NCBI GenBank assembly: GCA_965250225.1
Contig: CBDFNQ010000036.1
Location: forward strand, 180,698 to 244,697
DNA: 64,000 bases
Source: CBDEUK01 sp965250225
Lineage (GTDB): Bacteria > Pseudomonadota > Gammaproteobacteria > Eutrophobiales > Eutrophobiaceae
Reading direction: 5' to 3'
Shown here: positions 53,132 through 63,703 of the stretch, piece by piece
How positions within the stretch are numbered: the stretch's first letter is position 1
How the letters are laid out: every line of letters begins with the position of its first letter
Program-made: the position numbers and the translations under genes
The notes under the pieces: generated by a model
Databases searched by the model: none
Told to the model about the DNA's origin: nothing
The model's input: the letters and a program-made list of their open reading frames with translations, nothing else

Positions 53132-53506
53132 TTAAGACTTGGGACGTTTTGCGCCGTATTTCGAACGACCCTGTTTACGTTCACCAACACCCGAGGTATC
53201 TAAAGTGCCTCGTACTGTATGGTATCGAACACCTGGTAAATCCTTCACACGTCCACCACGTATCAAAATGACAGAGTGCTCTTGCAGATTATGACCCTCA
53301 CCACCAATATAAGTAGTCACTTCCTGGCCATTAGTCAGCCGCACACGGGCAACCTTACGTAATGCAGAGTTCGGCTTTTTTGGAGTCGTTGTATAGACAC
53401 GAGTACAAACACCACGTTTTTGTGGGCAGCCTTCCAGCGCCGGAACATTACTCTTCACTTTTTGACGCTTACGCGGTTTGCGAACTAATTGGTTAATCGT
53501 TACCAT
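53132..53506 (-). CDS. rpsL: 30S ribosomal protein S12
   Basis: 124 aa, as in E. coli. Decoding-centre loops TTPKKPNSALRKVARVRLTN (20) and GGRVKDLPGVRYHTVRG carry lysines at the two classic streptomycin positions (wild type), and the D of VKDLPG is the beta-methylthiolation site. First gene of the str group; a promoter lies about 220 bp upstream. Confidence 0.98.
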   Translation of the reverse strand: MVTINQLVRKPRKRQKVKSNVPALEGCPQKRGVCTRVYTTTPKKPNSALRKVARVRLTNGQEVTTYIGGEGHNLQEHSVILIRGGRVKDLPGVRYHTVRGTLDTSGVGERKQGRSKYGAKRPKS

Positions 53507-53728
53507 AATCTTCTTCTATTTCTATTCTACTTTTCACACAGTAAAAAAGCCCTCTCCTCATACCGCGGCCGATACCGCTGACGATACGTGGCAGGACTTG
53601 TTGTTATTTTTGGTAAATTTTTGAACTTTGCCAGGAAAGTAGATTTCTGTAAGAAACCTTATAAAATCCGGGCTTTAGTAACACTTTGACAGACTGATTT
53701 CTAGCTGTCAGTGCGTCAAGGAGGCGGG

Positions 53729-53758
53729 ATTGTATGTCCTATTGTGCTGGCCTGTCAA
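53729..53758 (-). promoter_or_regulatory. Sigma70-like promoter for rpsL
   Basis: On the minus strand, perfect -35 TTGACA (53758-53753), 18-bp spacer, and -10 TACAAT (53734-53729, five of six matches). It points at rpsL, 223 bp downstream. It lies in the 311-bp gap between rpoC and rpsL and would let the str/S10/spc genes be transcribed independently of rpoBC. The rest of the gap has no gene. Confidence 0.6.
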
Positions 53759-53775
53759 GGCAACTTGCAGGGTTT

Positions 53776-53812
53776 TTCAGGGAAACCGGGATTATCTCTG
53801 AGTTTCCCTGAA
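53776..53812 (-). repeat. Inverted repeat after rpoC
   Basis: Perfect 11-bp arms TTCAGGGAAAC / GTTTCCCTGAA with a 15-nt loop, starting 6 bp after the rpoC stop. No T-tract follows on the minus strand (AAAAACCC instead), so it is not a classical terminator; it could stabilise the rpoC mRNA end, be a processing site, or be part of a partial terminator. Confidence 0.6.
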
Positions 53813-53817
53813 ATGGA

Positions 53818-56800
53818 TTAAATTTCGCCCGCATCTTTCACCACTTCGGCTGCTTCAAGGACAATTTCTGGCACATCTTCCAGCACTTCAACAAGCTCTG
53901 ATTCTGCCTGTTTTGCTGCCTGTTTTGCTGCCTGTTTTGCTGCCTGTTTTTCTGCTTCTTGTTCTCGCCTGGCTTCATGATAGGCAAGCCCGGAACCGGC
54001 TGGGATCAGGCGCCCGACAATGACATTTTCTTTCAAACCACGCAGGTGATCGCGTTTTCCGGTCACACTGGCCTCAGTCAGCACACGAGTGGTTTCCTGA
54101 AATGAAGCGGCAGAAATGAATGACTCTGTCGACAATGAAGCCTTGGTGATACCCAGCAAGACAGGTTCCCACTTTGCAGGTGTCTTGCCATCTGCTTCAA
54201 CCCGTTCGTTTTCATCGAGCACAAAAGAACGTTCAGTTTGTTCGCCCTTAAGAAAGTTAGTATCACCCGGATCCATGATCTCCGCTTTTCTCAGCATTTG
54301 ACGAACAATAACTTCGATGTGTTTATCATTAATTTTCACACCCTGTAAACGGTAAACATCCTGGATCTCACTACCAATATAATTGGTCAGAGCATGTACA
54401 CCCATCAAACGTAAAATATCATGTGGTGTTGGCGCACCATCGACGATGGCCTCACCTCTTTCAACGTGCTCACCTTCGAATACATTCACATGGCGCCATT
54501 TTGGAATGAGCACTTCATAAGTCTCCTCATCTGAAGGGGTAATCACCAAACGTTGCTTACCCTTGGTCTCCTTACCGAAACTGACGGTACCAGTAATTTC
54601 TGCAAGCACTGCCGGCTCTTTCGGTTTACGTGCTTCAAACAAATCTGCAACCCTCGGCAAACCACCGGTAATATCACGTGTTTTCAATGATTCCTGCGGT
54701 AGACGAGCCACGATGTCACCCACTTTCACTTCATCTCCATCGGCAACATTAACCACAGAATTCGGTGGCAACATATAATGCGCAGGTATTTCTGTTCCGG
54801 GGATCATTAATTCTTCACCATCATCATCGACCAATTTCACAACAGGGCGCATGTCTTTCGCTGCACTACGCTGCTTGGGATCGGCGATCACCACATTAGT
54901 CAATCCAGTAATTTCATCCACATTGCGATCAACCGTTACACCTTCGACAATGTCAGAGAACTGTACCTTACCCGCAACTTCGGTGATAACTGGATGTGTA
55001 TGTGGATCCCAGGTTGCGATCTGTTGACCAGGCTCAATTTTATCACCATCTGACATTGTGATAACGGCACCATAGGGTAGTTTATAACGCTCACGCTCAC
55101 GACCCACTTCGTCCTGAACCACGGCTTCACCAGAACGTGATACAACGATCTGGTTACCACTTTCCTGCTTCAGTAAATTGACATTCTGCAGACGCAAGGT
55201 GCCCCCACCTTTTACTTCAATGCTACTGACAGCCGCTGCTCGAGATGCTGCGCCACCTATATGGAAGGTACGCATGGTTAACTGGGTACCGGGCTCACCA
55301 ATCGATTGCGCAGCTACCACACCTACCGCTTCACCAATATTCACTAACTGTCCTCGACCCAAATCACGACCATAGCAATTAGCACAGACACCATAGCGAG
55401 TCTGACAGGAAATGGCTGAGCGAACGATCATTTGATCGATACCGACCTCGTCCATGATATCGACCCAATGTTCATCGAGTAAGGTTCCAGCGGGAATGGC
55501 TGTTTCATTGGTTTGTGGATTAATGGCATCGGTTGCTAACACACGTCCCAGCACGCGATCACGCAAAGGTTCTATCACATCACCACCTTCAATAACCGGA
55601 TTCATTTTAAGACCTTTTTCCGTACCACAATCAACTTCAGTAACAACCAGATCCTGTGCAACATCGACCAGACGACGGGTCAGGTAACCAGAATTCGCTG
55701 TCTTCAATGCAGTATCAGCCAAACCCTTACGAGCACCATGAGTGGAAATAAAATATTGTAAAACGTTCAGTCCTTCACGGAAGTTTGCAGTAATAGGTGT
55801 TTCAATAATCGAACCGTCTGGTTTGGCCATCAAGCCACGCATTCCGGCAAGCTGACGAATCTGGGCAGCAGAACCACGAGCACCGGAATCGGCCATCATA
55901 AAAATGGAATTAAAGGAAGGTTGTTTCACATCCTCACCCCTGGTATTTGTAACCGTTTCTGAACCCAACTTGTCCATCATGGCCTTGGCCACCTGTTCAT
56001 TAGTATGAGACCAGATATCCACCACCTTATTGTATCGTTCGCCATTGGTGATTAAACCAGAGCTGTATTGATCCTGAAACTGACGGACTTGTTCTACTGC
56101 GTCCCCAATAATGTCATCCTTATCATCCGGAACAACCATGTCATTGATACATATAGAAACACCGGCAATTGTCGAATAACGAAATCCTGTGTACATCAAA
56201 CGATCAGCAAACACCACGGTTGGTTTCAAACCAAGCTTACGATAAGCGGTGTTAATCAAGTTAGAGATGGCCTTTTTGCTCAAGTCTTTATCGAGCATGC
56301 TAAAAGGCAAACCAGCCGGTAATAGCCGAGATAACAATGAACGGCCAACGGTTGTTTCAAAACGTTTTAGTTGAGTAACCAATTCGCCTTCTTCATTCGG
56401 CAAAGTTTCTTCAACCCTGACCTGAACACGGGCATGTAAATCAACCACGCCATTATCAAACGCTCGTTGTGCTTCATCGACATCGGCAAACATCATGCCT
56501 GTGCCTTTGGCATCAGCAGACTCGCGGGTCATATAATAAAGTCCCAACACAACGTCCTGAGTAGGTACAATAATAGGTTCACCGTTTGCGGGAGAGAGGA
56601 CATTATTTGTTGCCATCATTAATGTACGTGCTTCTATCTGTGCCTCAACAGATAAAGGTACATGCACCGCCATTTGGTCACCGTCAAAGTCAGCATTAAA
56701 GGCTGCGCAAACCAAAGGGTGCAATTGAATTGCCTTGCCTTCGATCAATACAGGCTCAAAAGCCTGAATACCCAGTCTGTGCAAGGTCGGTGCACGATTT

Positions 56801-58068
56801 AACATGATTGGATGTTCACGGATCACTTCTTCGAGAACGTCCCAAACCTCTGCACCTTCCTTTTCAACCAGTTTTTTTGCCGCCTTAATGGTCGTTGCAA
56901 GACCACGGCGCTCAAGCTTGGAGAAAATAAACGGCTTGAATAATTCCAGTCCCATTTTCTTGGGTAAACCACATTGATGCAATTTCAAAGTTGGTCCGAC
57001 CACGATGACCGAACGACCAGAATAATCAACACGCTTACCTAACAAGTTCTGACGGAAGCGGCCTTGCTTACCTTTGATCATGTCCGCCAGAGATTTCAAA
57101 GGCAGTTTATTAGTGCCCGTGATCGCACGGCCGCGGCGGCCATTATCCAGTAATGCATCAACCGATTCCTGCAACATACGTTTTTCGTTACGTACGATAA
57201 TATCTGGTGCATTTAGATCAAGAAGACGCTTCAGACGATTATTTCGGTTAATAACACGGCGATAGAGATCATTCAGATCAGACGTTGCAAAGCGGCCACC
57301 ATCAAGCGGAACCAGAGGACGCAACTCTGGTGGTAATACTGGCAAGACCTTCATCACCATCCATTCTGGTTTGTTACCAGAAGTCTGAAAGGCTTCAAGC
57401 AATTTTAATCTTTTTGACAGCTTGCGTAATTTAGTTTCAGAGCGCGTTGCCGGTATCTCTTCACGTAGCGTATTGACCTCATCATCAATATCAATGGTGG
57501 TCAATAATTCACGTATAGCTTCGGCACCCATACGTGCATCAAATTCATCTCCGTACTGTTCTATCGCCTCGAGATAGCCTTCCTCAGTTAATAGTTGACC
57601 ACGTTCCAGTTCAGTCATCCCGGGTTCAATAATGACATAGGCCTCAAAATAAAGAACACGCTCAATTTCACGCAAGGTCATATCCAACATCAAGCCCATG
57701 CGAGAAGGTAATGATTTCAGATACCAGATATGAGCAACCGGACTGGCCAGATCAATATGTCCCATGCGATCGCGACGCACTTTTGACAAGGTGACTTCGA
57801 CACCACATTTTTCACAAACAACGCCACGGTGCTTAAGACGTTTATATTTTCCACATAGGCATTCATAGTCTTTGATAGGACCAAATATCTTGGCACAAAA
57901 CAAACCATCACGTTCTGGCTTGAAAGTGCGGTAGTTGATCGTTTCCGGTTTCTTAACTTCGCCGTATGACCATGAACGTATTTTTTCAGGTGAAGCTAAT
58001 CCAATCGTGATTGAATCGAATTCTTCGACCTGACCCTGCTGTTTTAAAAGCTTTAATAAGTCTTTCAA
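53818..58068 (-). CDS. rpoC: RNA polymerase beta' subunit
   Basis: 1416 aa. Zinc-binding N-terminus C70, C72, C85, C88 (CLCGKYKRLKHRGVVCEKC), catalytic NADFDGDQMAVH (around residue 460) with three Mg-binding aspartates, a second zinc site in CQTRYGVCANCYGRD, and the trigger-loop segment near GEAVGVVAAQSIGEPGTQLT (20). It starts at TTG with GAGGAGG 10 nt upstream, where E. coli uses GTG. The C-terminal tail carries a KQAA tandem repeat and an acidic end not found in E. coli. Confidence 0.98.
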   Translation of the reverse strand: MKDLLKLLKQQGQVEEFDSITIGLASPEKIRSWSYGEVKKPETINYRTFKPERDGLFCAKIFGPIKDYECLCGKYKRLKHRGVVCEKCGVEVTLSKVRRDRMGHIDLASPVAHIWYLKSLPSRMGLMLDMTLREIERVLYFEAYVIIEPGMTELERGQLLTEEGYLEAIEQYGDEFDARMGAEAIRELLTTIDIDDEVNTLREEIPATRSETKLRKLSKRLKLLEAFQTSGNKPEWMVMKVLPVLPPELRPLVPLDGGRFATSDLNDLYRRVINRNNRLKRLLDLNAPDIIVRNEKRMLQESVDALLDNGRRGRAITGTNKLPLKSLADMIKGKQGRFRQNLLGKRVDYSGRSVIVVGPTLKLHQCGLPKKMGLELFKPFIFSKLERRGLATTIKAAKKLVEKEGAEVWDVLEEVIREHPIMLNRAPTLHRLGIQAFEPVLIEGKAIQLHPLVCAAFNADFDGDQMAVHVPLSVEAQIEARTLMMATNNVLSPANGEPIIVPTQDVVLGLYYMTRESADAKGTGMMFADVDEAQRAFDNGVVDLHARVQVRVEETLPNEEGELVTQLKRFETTVGRSLLSRLLPAGLPFSMLDKDLSKKAISNLINTAYRKLGLKPTVVFADRLMYTGFRYSTIAGVSICINDMVVPDDKDDIIGDAVEQVRQFQDQYSSGLITNGERYNKVVDIWSHTNEQVAKAMMDKLGSETVTNTRGEDVKQPSFNSIFMMADSGARGSAAQIRQLAGMRGLMAKPDGSIIETPITANFREGLNVLQYFISTHGARKGLADTALKTANSGYLTRRLVDVAQDLVVTEVDCGTEKGLKMNPVIEGGDVIEPLRDRVLGRVLATDAINPQTNETAIPAGTLLDEHWVDIMDEVGIDQMIVRSAISCQTRYGVCANCYGRDLGRGQLVNIGEAVGVVAAQSIGEPGTQLTMRTFHIGGAASRAAAVSSIEVKGGGTLRLQNVNLLKQESGNQIVVSRSGEAVVQDEVGRERERYKLPYGAVITMSDGDKIEPGQQIATWDPHTHPVITEVAGKVQFSDIVEGVTVDRNVDEITGLTNVVIADPKQRSAAKDMRPVVKLVDDDGEELMIPGTEIPAHYMLPPNSVVNVADGDEVKVGDIVARLPQESLKTRDITGGLPRVADLFEARKPKEPAVLAEITGTVSFGKETKGKQRLVITPSDEETYEVLIPKWRHVNVFEGEHVERGEAIVDGAPTPHDILRLMGVHALTNYIGSEIQDVYRLQGVKINDKHIEVIVRQMLRKAEIMDPGDTNFLKGEQTERSFVLDENERVEADGKTPAKWEPVLLGITKASLSTESFISAASFQETTRVLTEASVTGKRDHLRGLKENVIVGRLIPAGSGLAYHEARREQEAEKQAAKQAAKQAAKQAESELVEVLEDVPEIVLEAAEVVKDAGEI
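53905..53952 (-). repeat. 12-bp tandem repeat in the rpoC 3' end
   Basis: Three identical plus-strand units TGCCTGTTTTGC (53905-53940) and a fourth with one change (53941-53952). In frame they encode KQAA repeats in the C-terminal tail of beta'. A change in unit number would keep the frame. Confidence 0.85.
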
Positions 58069-58145
58069 GGTTTATACCTCCTCAAGACAGTCAACACTGA
58101 CCCGATTAATTCCAATAAATAATTCATTTGTATTTACTAATGTGC

Positions 58146-61100
58146 TCAAGATTTATCTTCCTGATCAAGACCAATATCAATAGCCAGTGAACGGATTTCC
58201 TTCAGTAGTACATTGAAAGATTCCGGCATACCAGCTTCCATACGATGATCACCATCGACAATGTTTTTATACATTTTCGTACGACCATTCACATCATCCG
58301 ATTTAACGGTCAACATTTCCTGTAGCGTGTAGGCTGCGCCGTAAGCTTCAAGTGCCCAGACTTCCATTTCACCAAAACGCTGACCACCAAACTGCGCCTT
58401 ACCACCCAGTGGTTGCTGTGTGACCAGACTGTATGGACCAGTTGAACGAGCATGCATTTTGTCATCAACCAGATGATTCAATTTCAGCATGTACATGTAT
58501 CCAACTGTCACCCTTCGTTCAAAGGCACGACCCGTACGGCCATCATATAATTGACTTTGGCCATCCTCATCCAGACCAGCCAATGCCAGTAGTGACTTGA
58601 TGTCTTTTTCAGCAGCACCATCAAACACCGGGGTTGCCATAGGCACGCCACCTTGTAGATTTTTGGAAAGTTCGAAAATTTCATCATCATTAAATGAATC
58701 AAGATCTTCCTGCTTGCCGCTAGTGTTATAAACTTTATCGAGAAACTCCCTGAGTTCATGCGCGGCAGCCTGGGCTTCTAACATCTTTTGAATCTTGTGA
58801 CCAAGACCTCTAGCGGCCCATCCGAGATGCGTTTCAAGAACCTGACCAACATTCATACGTGATGGAACGCCTAAAGGATTCAACACAACATCAACCGGTG
58901 ATCCATCTTCCAGATACGGCATGTCTTCAACTGGTACAATGGTCGAGATAACACCTTTGTTACCATGGCGGCCTGCCATTTTATCACCTGGCTGGATACG
59001 ACGTTTTACTGCAAGATAGACCTTAGCCATCTTCAGAACACCCGGAGCCAAATCATCACCCGAAGTTAATTTTGCACGCTTTTCTTCAAAGCGATTATCG
59101 AATTCTTCTTTCAATAATTCGAGTTGCTGTGATGCTTTTTCGAGTTGTTTATTATGACTATCATTACGCAGACGAACATCAAACCATTTTTCACGTGGTG
59201 TTTCGTCCAGATACTGCTTGGAAATTTTTGTATCCTTTGCCAGACCACCAGGTCCACCATCAGCTACTTTACCTGTCAGCATGTTTTCCAGTCTCTGAAA
59301 GACACCATCTTCCATAATACGTAACTGATCATTTAAATCTTTCCGTACGCTATTAAGCTCCGACTCTTCAATCTCAAGGGCGCGGGCATCTTTTTCAACA
59401 CCGTCACGAGTGAAAACCTGAACATCAATAACTGTTCCATTCATACCAGATGGAACACGCAAAGATGTGTCTTTTACATCAGCCGCTTTTTCACCAAAAA
59501 TTGCTCTTAGCAGTTTTTCTTCTGGTGTTAATTGTGTTTCACCTTTTGGTGTTACCTTACCGACCAGAATATCACCAACATTAACTTCTGCACCGATGTA
59601 AACAATACCGGACTCATCGAGTTTACCCAGAGCACTTTCACTCACGTTCGGAATATCTGATGATATTTCCTCCGGACCCAATTTTGTATCGCGCGCAACA
59701 CAGGTTAATTCTTCAATGTGAATAGTGGTAAAACGATCTTCCTCGACCAGACGTTCTGAAATAAGAATCGAATCCTCAAAGTTGTAACCATTCCACGGCA
59801 TGAAGGCAACCTTCATGTTTTGCCCTAAGGCCAGTTCACCCATATCGGTCGAAGGACCATCCGCCAGAACATCATTTTTGGCAATCACATCTCCTGGCTT
59901 AACAAGTGGGCGTTGGTTAATACAGGTATTCTGGTTTGAGCGTGTGTATTTTGTCAGGTTATAAATATCAACCCCCGCCTCACCAGTGACCACTTCATCA
60001 TCATTTGCACGAACAACAATACGGCCAGCATCCACAGAGTCAACGACACCACCACGTTCAGCAATCACGGTAACACCTGAATCAATGGCAACGACGCGTT
60101 CAATCCCTGTGCCGACCAAAGGTTTATCCGAACGCAAGGTAGGAACTGCCTGACGTTGCATGTTTGACCCCATCAAGGCACGGTTCGCATCATCATGCTC
60201 GAGAAATGGAATCAATGCCGCGGCTACTGATACCACTTGCCTTGGAGAGACATCCATATAATTAATTTGATCAGGTGTTGCCATGGTAAATTCGTTCCGA
60301 TGCCGACAAGACACTAGTTCGTCAGTCAATTTTCCTTTGGCATCAACGGTTGCGTTAGCCTGGGCGATCATATAATCGCTTTCTTCAATAGCAGAAAGAT
60401 ATTCAATCTCGTCTATTGCCTTACCTTTAACTACTTTCTGGTATGGTGTTTCAAGAAAACCATAACTATTTGTACGTGCGTAGATTGCAAGTGAATTGAT
60501 CAAACCGATATTCGGTCCTTCCGGTGTTTCAATCGGACATACTCGACCATAATGAGTCGGATGTACGTCTCGCACCTCAAACCCTGCACGTTCACGGGTT
60601 AAACCACCAGGTCCCAAAGCAGAAATACGACGTTTGTGTGTCACTTCAGATAATGGATTGTTTTGATCCATAAACTGAGACAACTGGCTGGAACCAAAAA
60701 ATTCTCTAATTACTGCAGAAACCGGTTTGGCATTGATGATCTCCTGTGGCATCAGACCTTCGGATTCAGCCAAACTCAAGCGTTCCTTAACCGCACGCTC
60801 AACACGAACCAAGCCAACACGGAACTGGTTCTCTGCCATTTCGCCTACACTTCTGACACGACGGTTACCAAGATGGTCAATATCGTCGATCATGCCTTTA
60901 CCGTTTCGGATATCGATCAGCACTTTAAGAACCGCAATGATATCTTCTTTTGCCAGCACACCTTCACCGACGATTTCTTTGCGGCCAACACGACGATTGA
61001 ATTTCATACGACCAACAGCCGAAAGGTCATAACGATCCGGACTGAAAAACAGATTCTTGAACAGATTTTCTGCCGCATCTTTGGTTGGTGGTTCACCTGG

Positions 61101-62239
61101 ACGCATCATACGATAGATTTCAACTTGCGCTTCCAGTGCATTTGTTGTGCTATCCGCTCGTAATGTATCTGCGATGAAGGAACCGCGATCAAGATCATTA
61201 ATGTATAAGGTTTCGAAATTGATACCACCATCTATAGCCTGGAGTTGTTCTAGTAATTCCTCAGTAATTTCCGAGTTGGTAGCAATCAAAATTTCACCTG
61301 TATCGGTATCGACTAATTCTTTGGCGATGAATTTACCAATCAGATATTCAGCAGGAACCTCAATCTCTTTAAGAGTTGATTTTTCCATTTCACGAATATG
61401 GCGTGCTGTTATTCTGCGATCTTTTTCAACAAAGACCTTGCCTTTTTTTGATTTGATATCGAATGAAACCGACTCACCTTTTAAACGCTCAGGAACCAGA
61501 GTCAGAAAAAAAGCACCTTTTTTGTAATTTTAAAACTGTTCGTTTCAAAAAATATGTCAAGAATTTCTTCCGTCTCAAAACCCAATGCGCGCAGAAGAAT
61601 AGTCGAATATATTTTGCGTCGACGATCTATACGGCAGAAAACCAGATCCTTGGGATCAAATTCAAAATCAAGCCAGGAACCGCGGTAAGGGATTACACGT
61701 GCTGAGTAGAGCAATTTTCCTGAGGAATGTGTCTTCCCACGATCGTGTTCAAAGAACACGCCGGGAGAACGGTGTAATTGTGAAACAATGACTCGCTCTG
61801 TACCATTGATCACAAAGGTACCAGTTGGCGTCATGAGTGGCATTTCACCCATGTAAACTTCCTGTTCTTTTATATCTTTAACAACCTTGTTATTAATGCC
61901 AGCCTCTTTATCGTAGATCACCAGGCGAACCTTTACACGCAGTGAAGAAGCGTATGTCAGACCACGTAATTTACATTCCTTAACATCAAACACCGGTGTG
62001 CCAAGAGTGTAGTTGACATAATCAAGACTGGCATTACCCGAATAACTTTCAATCGGAAAGACTGATTTAAACGCAGCATGCAAGCCTTTATATTCTCTTG
62101 CATCTTTCTCAACGTCACTTTGTAAAAATTGACGAAACGAATTTACCTGGGTTTGTAATAAATTCGGGATATCCATAACACCTGGACGTTGACCAAAATT
62201 TTTACGAATGCGTTTCTTTTCAGTGTAGGAATAGACCAT
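58146..62239 (-). CDS. rpoB: RNA polymerase beta subunit, frame interrupted
   Basis: Two frames together make a complete beta subunit of about 1364 aa (E. coli 1342). The first (62239-61502) covers MVYSYTEKKRIRKNFG to residue 245. The second frame holds LTLVPERLKGE and onward to the end; its first internal Met is at 61388. The switch is at 61505-61523, where A6-G and T7-C runs occur and the zero frame hits TGA at 61504. One inserted base, or one -1 slip, restores it. The rifampicin region FFGSSQLSQFMDQNNPLSE (19 residues) and HKRRISALGPGGL is wild type. Because rpoB is essential, a sequencing/assembly error is the simplest explanation, with recoding as the alternative. The C-terminus is intact. 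Confidence 0.93.
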
Positions 62240-62351
62240 TACGTATCCTCACGTACAGCTCGATAATTAGATTGCAGATGCAATAATATTAATTCTTGAG
62301 CAGATATATGACATCTAACCAAAAGCGAACTACTGTATTGACAGAAAGCAG

Positions 62352-62386
62352 AAATAGATTGGTGACAAAAAGTCATCAATCTATTT
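62352..62386 (-). promoter_or_regulatory. Hairpin in the rplL-rpoB spacer
   Basis: A 15-bp stem (AAATAGATTGGTGAC with GTCATCAATCTATTT, one G-T pair) and a 5-nt loop in the 186-bp gap between rplL and rpoB. No T-tract follows. In E. coli the same gap holds a partial attenuator and RNase III processing site that lowers rpoBC relative to rplJL; this hairpin fits that role by position. Confidence 0.6.
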
Positions 62387-62425
62387 ACTGCAAAAATTGA
62401 AATAATTAACAATAAGTTATGCCAA

Positions 62426-62809
62426 TTATTTAACATCAGCACTAGCGCCAGCTTCTTCCAGTTGTTTCTTAAGGTCTTCAGCTTCTTCTTTGCCAACACC
62501 TTCTTTCAATGAAGATGGTGCGCTTTCAACCAGTTCTTTGGCTTCTTTCAGACCTAAACCAGTCGCGGCACGAACCGCTTTAATGACGCTTACTTTATTC
62601 TCGCCGAAACTTGTAAGAACAACATCGAACTCAGTTTTCTCCTCAGCAGCCGCACCAGCGTCTCCTGTAGCACCCGCTGCAGCAGCAACTGCAACTGGAG
62701 CAGCGGCAGAAACACCCCATGCTTCTTCAAGTTCATTGATAAGCTCAACCAGTTCCATAACTGGCATTTGACCTAATGCTTCTTTTATTTCTTCACGTGA
62801 TACAGCCAT
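62426..62809 (-). CDS. rplL: 50S ribosomal protein L7/L12
   Basis: 127 aa. N-terminal dimerisation helices (1-32), an Ala-rich hinge (PVAVAAAAGATGDAGAAAEE, 20 residues) and C-terminal factor-binding domain with KTEFDVVLTSFGENKVSVIK (20) and GLGLKEAKELVE. Forms the stalk that recruits translational GTPases. The ending EEAGASADVK is slightly longer than in E. coli (121 aa). AGGAG precedes the ATG. Confidence 0.98.
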   Translation of the reverse strand: MAVSREEIKEALGQMPVMELVELINELEEAWGVSAAAPVAVAAAAGATGDAGAAAEEKTEFDVVLTSFGENKVSVIKAVRAATGLGLKEAKELVESAPSSLKEGVGKEEAEDLKKQLEEAGASADVK

Positions 62810-62870
62810 TGTATTGACTCCTATAAATATCTATTAAATTTCTGAAAAATTATGATTCGTTACCAGCCTG

Positions 62871-63392
62871 TTAAGCCGCTTGATCGCGCTTGGCTGCCAT
62901 AAGCCGTGCGAACTTGGCTTGTGGTTCGGCAATAGTACGAACAAATTTTGACATTGGTGCTTGCAACAGACCTAACAACATAGCTCTTGCTTCATCCAGG
63001 GATGGCAAGCTCGCCAGCTTGTTAATGTCATTGGCAGCCAATAACTGACCATCAATCGACACAAGCTTGACCACCAGCTTATCGTTGGCTTTACTGAAAT
63101 CGCGAATGACCTTCGCTGCTGAACCGGGCTCATCATTTGAAAAAGCCAGGATCAGAGGTCCAGTCAGCCCTTCCCGCATACAATCAAACGCCGTATCTAC
63201 CAAAGCTCTACGAGCAAGGGTGTTACGCACAACCCTTAGATAGACGCCTGCTTCGCGCGCTTTTTCACGTAATTCCGTCATCTGTCTTACGGATAATCCG
63301 CTATATTCAGCTGCGATTGCGGTGGGAGCCTTAGACGCAACTTCGGCAACTTCTGCGACAATTGCCTGTTTTTGCTCTAAATTGAGACTCAC
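62871..63392 (-). CDS. rplJ: 50S ribosomal protein L10
   Basis: 173 aa stalk base that carries L7/L12 dimers on its C-terminal helix. SLNLEQKQAIVAEVAEVASK (20) start and LRVVRNTLARRAL are conserved. The start is GTG with a perfect AGGAGG 8 nt before it. In E. coli the L10-L12 complex binds the leader and represses translation. Confidence 0.97.
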   Translation of the reverse strand: MSLNLEQKQAIVAEVAEVASKAPTAIAAEYSGLSVRQMTELREKAREAGVYLRVVRNTLARRALVDTAFDCMREGLTGPLILAFSNDEPGSAAKVIRDFSKANDKLVVKLVSIDGQLLAANDINKLASLPSLDEARAMLLGLLQAPMSKFVRTIAEPQAKFARLMAAKRDQAA

Positions 63393-63703
63393 TATAAATA
63401 CCTCCTAATTACCGTGATGACATCTAAGCGGGAAAACCCCAATCTTTCGATGAGCATCAACATTGCTAATCACGGCGACCTTTTCACAGAAAAAACCTGT
63501 TTTGGGTAACACCGTCTGCGCAGGTAAATCTCATTACATTAAGTGTTAGTTTTTACTACAGCTAACACACCTACGGTCTTTGACGTCTGACTAAATCCTT
63601 TCAATCAGTCCAAAGTTCATTAATGGATAATTCTAAAAATGCCTAATAGCCAAAAAACCAGGTGCATTAAACTTGTTCTAAAATCAGTTCTAATATAAAT
63701 CCT
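63393..63703 (-). promoter_or_regulatory. rplA-rplJ spacer, probable L10 leader
   Basis: A 311-nt non-coding gap in front of rplJ, the position of the autoregulatory L10 leader. It contains a GTGTTAG/CTAACAC stem (63543-63568) and the AGGAGG of rplJ. I could not pick a convincing promoter in it and cannot fold the leader by eye, so the assignment is by position. Confidence 0.55.

Noticed and set aside
53240..53420. Possible streptomycin-resistance change in rpsL
   Set aside because: Both classic lysine positions are unchanged.
53905..53952. CRISPR-like array
   Set aside because: The 12-bp units are directly adjacent without spacers and lie in frame inside rpoC; no CRISPR array or cas gene occurs in the window.
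60600..60720. Possible rifampicin-resistance change in rpoB
   Set aside because: The region FFGSSQLSQFMDQNNPLSE and HKRRISALGPGGL reads as the wild-type sequence.
60663..61163. 166-codon open frame on the plus strand opposite rpoB
   Set aside because: Lies entirely antisense to conserved beta-subunit sequence; it has no Shine-Dalgarno and no recognisable domain.
58146..61388. Naturally split rpoB with a second independent start at 61388
   Set aside because: Conserved beta residues continue upstream of that Met up to the frame break, so an independent start would lose needed sequence.
62352..62386. Classical terminator between rplL and rpoB
   Set aside because: No T-tract follows the stem; better described as an attenuator or processing hairpin.
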